Below are positions 6,852 through 10,889 of a DNA stretch of 10,889 nucleotides, in pieces. The position numbers and the translations under genes are program-made. Positions within the stretch are counted from its first letter, which is position 1. The number at the start of each line of letters is the position of its first letter. This DNA is from Bacilli bacterium (GTDB taxonomy: Bacteria; Bacillota_I; Bacilli_A; RF39; UBA660), in the NCBI GenBank assembly GCA_024693165.1, contig JAILLM010000152.1, positions 1 through 10,889 on the forward strand. The letters are read 5' to 3'. The notes beneath the pieces are model-generated. The model did not search any database. It was not told the origin of the DNA and saw nothing but the letters and a program-made list of their open reading frames with translations.

Positions 6852-7367
6852 ATGAGAGAGTCTATTGCTGGTGCATGGCTATATTCTTTAATTTTAATAT
6901 TTATGGTAATTTTGGTAGGCTTTGTATCAGTATCTTTAAACTATAATAAAGCTTATAAATTAAAAACTAGTGTTGTTAATATAATTGAACAATTCCAAGG
7001 AATTAATAAAGATTCTGTTGGTACAATTGGTAAACATTTAGATAATAATGGTTATATAAATGGTAAGACTTGCAGAAAACTATTTAAGAATGGTGAAAAA
7101 TATATTGAAATTAATAATGGGGTTGCATCAAACGTTAAAACTAAAGGTGCATCAGATACTGAGAGTAAACCAGCACAAGTCTGCGTTACTAGATCATTAG
7201 CAAGTAAAAATGATTCTGAAACATCAGTTCAACGAGATTATTATTATGATGTATATATGTTTTTTAGTTTTTCGCTTCCGGTTTTTGGTGACGTATTTAA
7301 ATTTACTGTAACTGGTTCTACGAATGCTATTCATTATCCAAATGATACCAATGCATGGGGGAACTAA
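6852..7367 (+). CDS. TadE-like / minor pilin-like single-membrane-span protein (paralogue 1)
   Basis: The 171-residue protein has a short charged N-terminus (MRES), one TM helix at about 8-29 and an extracytoplasmic domain. An ungapped comparison with the product of the gene at 7711 gives 18 identical residues of the first 50, including MRE, W9, NY at 30-31 and KA at 33-34. The C-termini also match in the pattern TG/SGxTxxIxYPxD. Each has two cysteines at comparable places (here C74 and C111). This organisation (N-terminal anchor, soluble tail, beside a tiny pilin-like gene and a TadZ-like gene) is like TadE/TadF minor pilins, but no clear prepilin cleavage site is visible, so the family call is tentative. 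AGGGTGAT precedes the start. No terminator follows; a separate promoter lies in the 87-base gap before the next gene. Confidence 0.75.
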   Translation: MRESIAGAWLYSLILIFMVILVGFVSVSLNYNKAYKLKTSVVNIIEQFQGINKDSVGTIGKHLDNNGYINGKTCRKLFKNGEKYIEINNGVASNVKTKGASDTESKPAQVCVTRSLASKNDSETSVQRDYYYDVYMFFSFSLPVFGDVFKFTVTGSTNAIHYPNDTNAWGN

Positions 7368-7392
7368 ATTTACAAAAAGTATAATATAACTA

Positions 7393-7421
7393 TTGAAAAA
7401 ATGCTTAAAATAATTTAATAT
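7393..7421 (+). promoter_or_regulatory. Possible promoter upstream of the small pilin-like gene
   Basis: TTGAAA (7393-7398) and TAATAT (7416-7421) are separated by 17 bases. The region is extremely AT-rich, with other -10-like strings (TATAAT at 7380, TAGAAT at 7431), so the exact start is uncertain. A Shine-Dalgarno AAAGGAG lies at 7437-7443. Confidence 0.4.
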
Positions 7422-7454
7422 ATTATTATATAGAATAAAGGAGAGATGTTATAA

Positions 7455-7703
7455 ATGAAAGACGCAACAGGCGAATTAAGTATGACTGCTGTAGCAGTAG
7501 TAGCAATTGCAGCAATTGCATTATTATTCCGTTCACTTGTATGGCCACAAATACAAGCAACAATTCAAAGAAATGCTTATTGTTCTCAAGCACATGCATG
7601 TAATTGTTCAGGAAGTACATGTACTTGTAACTATTTTGATGAGAACGGTTTAGAAGTTACTGGATTAAAATGTCCAAACAACCAAAAAGAGTTAAATAAG
7701 TAG
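7455..7703 (+). CDS. Tiny cysteine-rich pilin-like protein
   Basis: The 82-residue protein begins MKDATGELSM and then has one alanine/valine-rich hydrophobic helix (about 11-29). This matches the general layout of Flp-type or other small pilins, with a short leader ending in Gly and a helix used for assembly. The usual Glu at +5 after the cleavage Gly is absent; Glu is at +1 if cleavage is after G6. The exposed part is short and has six cysteines in 31 residues (C43, C49, C51, C56, C58, C73), unusual for a pilin and suggesting disulfides or metal binding. It lies between two paralogous TadE-like genes. The Shine-Dalgarno AAAGGAG is 11 bases from the ATG, rather far. It could instead be an unrelated small membrane protein. 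Confidence 0.7.
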   Translation: MKDATGELSMTAVAVVAIAAIALLFRSLVWPQIQATIQRNAYCSQAHACNCSGSTCTCNYFDENGLEVTGLKCPNNQKELNK

Positions 7704-7710
7704 TGATTAA

Positions 7711-8313
7711 ATGAGAGAGGCTATAGGAGCAACATGGATCTTTGGTATCGTAATTGTTTTTATAGTTGTTTTCACAGGCTATTTGGCATTCTCTGTAAAC
7801 TATGCGAAAGCATTTGCAATGAAGGATAGTATAATTGATATTTTAGAAAAACATAACGGGCCTGGGGCAGCTTCAAGCCGTAGAATAACGGAGGGTGCAA
7901 CCGGGTCTGTTTTAATTGAAATTAATGATAAGATGAAAAATGTTAATTATTATTCACTTGGCAATTGTCAAATGGTTTTAGATGCTTTGGAAAGAGAAAG
8001 TGGAGTTGACGTTGATAACGGTCATGTTATGGGTGTGTCTATGGAAAAAGCTTATGTAAAAAGCCGTTATAGTTATAATTTTGATAAAAAAAGTTATAAC
8101 TATTGCATTATTAAGCAAGTTCAAGACTCCTTAAATGACCAAGGATTAGGTTTTTCTAATTACTTTGTTGCAACTTTCTTTAACATTAAAATAGATATAA
8201 TTAATATGGCTAAGTTAGATTTCAATTTCTTTGTTTCTGGTCAAACAAAGAATATCGCATATCCAGATGATGGATATTTAGAATCAGGTAAGAGTGAAAG
8301 TGAGTATGCATAA
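7711..8313 (+). CDS. TadE-like / minor pilin-like single-membrane-span protein (paralogue 2)
   Basis: The 200-residue protein is a paralogue of the gene product at 6852. It has the same MRE start, TM helix at about 9-29, SVNYAKAF after the membrane, and a C-terminal segment SGQTKNIAYPDD (177-188) parallel to the one in paralogue 1. Two cysteines (C86, C132) are placed as in that protein, suggesting a conserved disulfide. The start lies 8 bases after the previous stop with a weak TGATT Shine-Dalgarno, so it is probably co-transcribed and coupled. Its stop overlaps the next ATG (TAATG). Bases 7861-7910, encoding about residues 51-67, are 60% G+C (30 of 50) and use two CGT Arg codons in a region where AGA is the rule, a clear local anomaly. 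By position it is a minor pilin or pilus-assembly component; the biochemical role is not shown. Confidence 0.75.
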   Translation: MREAIGATWIFGIVIVFIVVFTGYLAFSVNYAKAFAMKDSIIDILEKHNGPGAASSRRITEGATGSVLIEINDKMKNVNYYSLGNCQMVLDALERESGVDVDNGHVMGVSMEKAYVKSRYSYNFDKKSYNYCIIKQVQDSLNDQGLGFSNYFVATFFNIKIDIINMAKLDFNFFVSGQTKNIAYPDDGYLESGKSESEYA

Positions 8314-9299
8314 TGAATGTTATAGTAGTAAATGAAAACAAAATGATACTAGATCAATTAGATGTTGATGTAATTAAAAAGATTGAAGGACAATTTGATG
8401 TATCTGAATTATTAAGCAAATTTGTTAACTTATATTTTGATAAATTAATAATAGATGTAACATCTATTAGAGATTATACAAATTTACAAGTTATGGAAAA
8501 ATTTGCTCATGATGTGGATGCAAGTAGAGTAATTTTACTTTTGAATGATACACCAATTGTTAATTCAAATGAATACCTTGCTAATTTAGTAAAAAATGGT
8601 ATTTATAATTTTTCAAGAAATCTTGAGGGTATTAAATTTTTATATAATACACCTAACTCATTATCTAATGTTGAATATATTTTAAATCAACCTAAGGATA
8701 GTGTTGGATTTTCTACTGGTACTACAAGTGCAACTTATTTAAATAATGATAATAAGAGTCCACTTAATTTACAAATAGCTGGCAAAAAAATTATTGGTCT
8801 TTCCAACATGACAATGCATGCAGGTGCATCCACTTTAACTAATATGATGGTTAGACAATTAAATGCAGCTGGTATTCCTGCTATTGGTGTTGAGATTAAT
8901 AGACAAGATTTAATTTATTATAGATCTGACAAGTTATTCTCTTGTATGAGTAGAATTGAACTTGAAAGAGTATTAAAAGATAATAGTGATGCAGCTGGGG
9001 TTATTATTGATTTGAATGATTTTCCAGAAGCTGATAAATATTGCAATACAATTGTATATTTAGTTGAACCTTCATTTATAAGATTAACTAAATGTATAAG
9101 AAGAAATAAGAATGCCTTTGTCGAAAGAAAAAATGATAAAGTTGTTCTTAACATGAGCTTTGTATCTGATGATGAAGTTTATGATTTCGAGATTGAGACT
9201 GGTGTTAAAGTATTTGATAATATTCCGCCACTTAATGATAGAGATACAAATGCTGTTGAGATTAATGATTTTTTAAAAAAATTAGGATTTAATATCTAA
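8313..9299 (+). CDS. TadZ/CpaE-like protein: receiver-like domain plus ParA/MinD-like domain with altered P-loop
   Basis: The 328-residue protein fits the two-domain plan of TadZ/CpaE, which places pilus assembly machinery in the cell. Residues 1-125 look like an atypical receiver domain: alternating strands and helices, LIIDVTS at 45-51, and LVKNGIYNF at 92-100 in the place of the receiver's aG-x-x-F/Y motif. From about 155 it resembles a ParA/MinD ATPase: KKIIGLSN, then MTMHAGAST (166-174), a helix, and IGVEIN (191-196) where DxD normally stands. Compared with KGGxGKTT, the signature Lys is T167 and the P-loop Lys is A172, so ATP binding or hydrolysis is probably changed or lost. The start codon overlaps the previous stop (TAATG), implying strong coupling. 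There is no terminator after it. It is the best functional anchor for calling this cluster Tad-like. Confidence 0.75.
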   Translation: MNVIVVNENKMILDQLDVDVIKKIEGQFDVSELLSKFVNLYFDKLIIDVTSIRDYTNLQVMEKFAHDVDASRVILLLNDTPIVNSNEYLANLVKNGIYNFSRNLEGIKFLYNTPNSLSNVEYILNQPKDSVGFSTGTTSATYLNNDNKSPLNLQIAGKKIIGLSNMTMHAGASTLTNMMVRQLNAAGIPAIGVEINRQDLIYYRSDKLFSCMSRIELERVLKDNSDAAGVIIDLNDFPEADKYCNTIVYLVEPSFIRLTKCIRRNKNAFVERKNDKVVLNMSFVSDDEVYDFEIETGVKVFDNIPPLNDRDTNAVEINDFLKKLGFNI

Positions 9300-9325
9300 T
9301 AATTTGTCAATAAGGTTACTTTTTG

Positions 9326-9355
9326 TTGACACAGTATTGTTAAATAAAATATAAT
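9326..9355 (+). promoter_or_regulatory. Consensus sigma-A promoter for the VirB2-like gene
   Basis: TTGACA (9326-9331) and TATAAT (9350-9355), both perfect, are separated by 18 bases. This is the only promoter in the window with two perfect hexamers. It is followed by a strong Shine-Dalgarno (AAGAGG) eight bases before ATG 9380, which suggests high expression. TGTCAA at 9305-9310 is an inverted copy of the -35 hexamer. Confidence 0.85.
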
Positions 9356-9379
9356 AACTTTAGAAAAGAGGAATGAATT

Positions 9380-9745
9380 ATGTTATTAGTATCTAATTTA
9401 CAAGAATTTTGTAAAGAAGCTTCAAATTTACTTCAAGTAATTGGTTATTTTATCGTAATCTTTAAAGTAGCTATTCCATTAATCATTATCGTTCTTGGAA
9501 TGATGGATTTCGGAAAAGCAGTTGTATCTGAAAAAGATGAAGATGTTAAAAAACAAGCTATTAAATTAGGAAGAAGAGCATTAGCTGGTTTAGTAATTTT
9601 CTTTGTACCAACTGTTGTTTACTGGGTATTCGATGGAGTAACTGGAGCAAATAATGCAGACTTATCTACTTGCAAGAAATGTATTTTTGAACCAAGTAGT
9701 GCTGAATGTAAAGATGCTACAAAAGCTTCACATACAACTTATTAA
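9380..9745 (+). CDS. VirB2/TrbC-like two-membrane-span pilin-like protein
   Basis: The 121-residue protein has two hydrophobic helices (about 18-43 and 67-86) joined by a charged, basic cytoplasmic-type loop (EKDEDVKKQAIKLGRR, 51-66). A short polar C-terminus has three cysteines (C98, C101, C110), with one more at C11. The arrangement and motifs such as KVAIPLIIIVLGMMDFGKAVV and RALAGLVIFFVPTVV resemble VirB2/TrbC-type and pilin-like small membrane proteins often found in Bacillota, but there is no obvious long signal peptide. Start and expression level are well supported by a perfect promoter and AAGAGG. It is a separate transcription unit closed by its own terminator. It may be the abundant structural subunit of the neighbouring apparatus, or a holin-like or other small membrane protein; context favours the former. 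Confidence 0.72.
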   Translation: MLLVSNLQEFCKEASNLLQVIGYFIVIFKVAIPLIIIVLGMMDFGKAVVSEKDEDVKKQAIKLGRRALAGLVIFFVPTVVYWVFDGVTGANNADLSTCKKCIFEPSSAECKDATKASHTTY

Positions 9746-9750
9746 AATTA

Positions 9751-9778
9751 AAAGAAAGTTAAACTTTCTTTTTTTTTG
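9751..9778 (+). terminator. Intrinsic terminator after the VirB2-like gene
   Basis: AAAGAAAGT (9751-9759) pairs with ACTTTCTTT (9763-9771) around a three-base TAA loop, followed by T to 9777. It ends the pilus-like cluster and lies just before the trmB promoter. Confidence 0.9.
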
Positions 9779-9784
9779 CTCTTT

Positions 9785-9793
9785 TGATATAAT
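9785..9793 (+). promoter_or_regulatory. Extended -10 promoter for trmB
   Basis: TGATATAAT is a perfect TGnTATAAT element directly after the terminator T tract. No -35 is seen; the T tract occupies its position. The Shine-Dalgarno AAAGGAAAG follows at 9806-9814. Confidence 0.6.
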
Positions 9794-9819
9794 CTAACTT
9801 GCTTGAAAGGAAAGTTAAT

Positions 9820-10449
9820 ATGAGACTTAGAAGAGTAAAAAATGCACTTGAAACTATTGAAAATAGTAAGTATATAATTTTAAATCCTGAAGATCATAAA
9901 GGTGAATTTATAAAAGTATTTGGTAATAATAACCCAATTCATTTAGAAATAGGAATGGGTAAAGGAGATTTTATTATTCAAAATGCTATTAATCACCCTG
10001 AGATTAATTATATTGGTTTAGAAAAATATGAATCAGTTCAAATGAGAGCGGTTCAAAAATTAAATGAATTAGATATTCCTAATTTAAGATTAATTCATAT
10101 GGATGCCGAAAATTTAAAAGATGTATTTGATAAAGAAATTGATACTATTTATTTAAATTTTTCTGATCCATGGCCAAAGAATAGACATGCTAAAAGAAGA
10201 CTTACTTCTTCTTACTTCTTAAGTATTTATGATTCTGTTTTTAGTGGAAAGCCTCATATTATTCAAAAAACTGATAATATTGGTTTATTTGCATCTTCGA
10301 TAGTTTCTTTAAGTGAATATGGTTATACAATTCATAATTGTTCCTTAGATTTACATAATGAAGATTTGGAAAATTATCAAACAGAGTATGAAAAGAAATT
10401 CTCTGAAAAGGGCCAAAAAATTAATTATTTAGATGCTGTAAAAGAATAG
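9820..10449 (+). CDS. trmB: tRNA (guanine(46)-N(7))-methyltransferase TrmB
   Basis: TrmB transfers a methyl group from S-adenosylmethionine to N7 of G46 in the variable loop of tRNAs. The 209-residue protein has the standard length and motifs: MRLR start, the SAM-binding EIGMGKG (43-49), YIGLE (64-68), the signature NFSDPWPKNRHAKRRL (113-128) with D116 as the key acidic residue, KTDN (150-153), and TEYEKKF (188-194). ATG 9820 is chosen because the homologous protein begins MRxR and because AAAGGAAAG lies upstream; an in-frame TTG at 9799 would overlap the promoter region and adds seven unlikely residues. It is monocistronic, between its own promoter and a terminator that contains the TAG stop. 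It is unrelated to the pilus-like cluster in function. Confidence 0.97.
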   Translation: MRLRRVKNALETIENSKYIILNPEDHKGEFIKVFGNNNPIHLEIGMGKGDFIIQNAINHPEINYIGLEKYESVQMRAVQKLNELDIPNLRLIHMDAENLKDVFDKEIDTIYLNFSDPWPKNRHAKRRLTSSYFLSIYDSVFSGKPHIIQKTDNIGLFASSIVSLSEYGYTIHNCSLDLHNEDLENYQTEYEKKFSEKGQKINYLDAVKE

Positions 10450-10470
10450 TCAAATTAGACTATTCTTTTT
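10441..10470 (+). terminator. Intrinsic terminator after trmB
   Basis: AAAGAATAGTC (10441-10451) pairs with GACTATTCTTT (10458-10468), an 11-bp stem with a six-base loop, followed by T to 10470. The trmB stop codon TAG is inside the left arm. Confidence 0.88.
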
Positions 10471-10478
10471 ATTTGTTA

Positions 10479-10487
10479 TGTTATAAT
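10479..10487 (+). promoter_or_regulatory. Extended -10 promoter upstream of the lipoprotein gene (distal)
   Basis: TGTTATAAT is identical to the RNase J extended -10 and lies nine bases after the trmB terminator. It would give a leader of about 75 bases before ATG 10568. A second copy of the same motif lies downstream. Confidence 0.45.
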
Positions 10488-10536
10488 AATTATTGTAGGA
10501 GTATGTACAAATATTGTTTTAAAAATATTTAAAGTT

Positions 10537-10545
10537 TGTTATAAT
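10537..10545 (+). promoter_or_regulatory. Extended -10 promoter upstream of the lipoprotein gene (proximal)
   Basis: TGTTATAAT lies 23-31 bases before ATG 10568, with a Shine-Dalgarno AGGTG between. The spacing matches other genes in the window, so this is the more likely start of transcription for the lipoprotein. Confidence 0.55.
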
Positions 10546-10567
10546 TATTTAGAAGAGTAGGTGTTTT

Positions 10568-10889
10568 ATGAGAAAAAAACTTATATTAATCCTAACTATG
10601 TTAATTGTAACTACAGGTTGTGTAAATGTACAAAATACTTCTGTTGATAAAATTGTTAATGAAATTGTTCATAGCAAAAGTGTGATTTATAATCACACTA
10701 ATAAAGGCTTTAAGTATTATTTACCAACTGGTATGAGTGTTTCGTATAAAGATGAGTATAATGAAATTCTTAAGAGTGATGGATATACTTATTATTTATA
10801 TGTAGATTTAGTTAGATATTTTAGCGGTGAAAAATCCGAATATAAAGAAGAAGATGCATATTTAAGTTATGTATTTAATAATGATGATA
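10568..10889 (+). CDS. Putative lipoprotein, N-terminal part (3' end outside window)
   Basis: The frame opens at ATG 10568, with AGGTG about five bases upstream, and stays open to the window edge (107 codons). The product starts MRKKLILILTMLIVTTGC. This is a classic lipoprotein signal with a lipobox TTGC; the cysteine at 18 would be lipidated and become the mature N-terminus. The -3 Thr is less usual than Leu. The mature part is polar and tyrosine-rich, with no recognised domain in the visible portion. It is expected on the outer face of the membrane. No function can be assigned. Confidence 0.8.
   Translation, partial: MRKKLILILTMLIVTTGCVNVQNTSVDKIVNEIVHSKSVIYNHTNKGFKYYLPTGMSVSYKDEYNEILKSDGYTYYLYVDLVRYFSGEKSEYKEEDAYLSYVFNNDD

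Larger units (their letters stand above)
6852..9745 (+). other. Putative Tad/type IV-like pilus or secretion gene cluster (partial set)
   Basis: Five same-strand genes (two paralogous TadE-like proteins, a Cys-rich mini-pilin, a TadZ-like protein and a VirB2-like protein) lie together between the surface-protein terminator and trmB. The middle three are coupled by 7-base spacing and a TAATG overlap. No secretion ATPase (TadA/VirB11), platform protein (TadB/TadC), secretin or prepilin peptidase is encoded in the window, so those would have to be elsewhere in the genome. The grouping is an inference from order and from the TadZ-like and pilin-like features. Confidence 0.5.

Noticed and set aside
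7426..7620. Minus-strand open frame opposite the pilin-like gene
   Set aside because: Its Leu/Gln runs come from the alanine-rich helix on the other strand; no ribosome site.
9799..9819. TTG start for trmB
   Set aside because: TrmB proteins begin MRxR, matching ATG 9820, and the TTG lies too close to the -10 element and upstream of the Shine-Dalgarno.
10503..10532. Nine-codon ORF between trmB and the lipoprotein gene
   Set aside because: Too short to support; its Shine-Dalgarno-like AGGAG is only two bases from the ATG.

Overview
The window is about 10.9 kb of very AT-rich DNA. Codons strongly favour A/T in third position, arginine is almost always AGA, and Shine-Dalgarno sequences are GGAGG or GGTGAT. 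The gene content (RNase J, the DnaB/DnaI primosome pair, a HIT protein, TrmB, a Gram-positive-type lipoprotein) points to a low-GC Bacillota, most likely a reduced-genome gut lineage of Bacilli related to RF39, Erysipelotrichales or Mycoplasmatota. Tryptophan is read from TGG, and dnaB is taken to end at TGA, so the ordinary bacterial code fits. The taxonomic placement is inference.

Layout. At 1-386 is the 3' end of a membrane protein. It is followed by a perfect palindromic bidirectional terminator shared with a convergent HIT-family gene (414-800, minus). The HIT gene is divergent from a small, possibly GNAT-like gene (871-1302). Next come an RNase J family gene whose active site is visibly degenerate (1382-3019) and a previously easy-to-miss 51-codon acidic ORF (3022-3177), closed by a terminator. 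The replication restart/initiation pair dnaB-dnaI follows (3268-5464), coupled through a Shine-Dalgarno that contains the dnaB stop codon.

From 5519 to 9745 the genes are cell-surface related. They are a secreted, Thr-rich, membrane-anchored protein with two cadherin-like beta-sandwich repeats (5519-6763) and a cluster resembling part of a Tad/type IV-like pilus or secretion machine (6852-9745). The cluster holds two paralogous single-TM TadE-like proteins flanking a tiny six-cysteine pilin-like protein, a TadZ/CpaE-like protein with an altered P-loop, and a VirB2-like two-TM protein driven by the only perfect TTGACA/TATAAT promoter in the window. No assembly ATPase, platform protein or prepilin peptidase is present here. 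This cluster is the best candidate for a poorly described system.

The window ends with trmB (tRNA m7G46 methyltransferase, 9820-10449) and the start of a lipoprotein gene (10568 onward, cut by the window edge). Most transcription units are short, are closed by intrinsic terminators whose stems often contain the stop codon, and start at extended -10 promoters of the form TGnTATAAT. No tRNA, rRNA, CRISPR, IS element or phage gene is seen, and no gene-free stretch exceeds about 120 bases.
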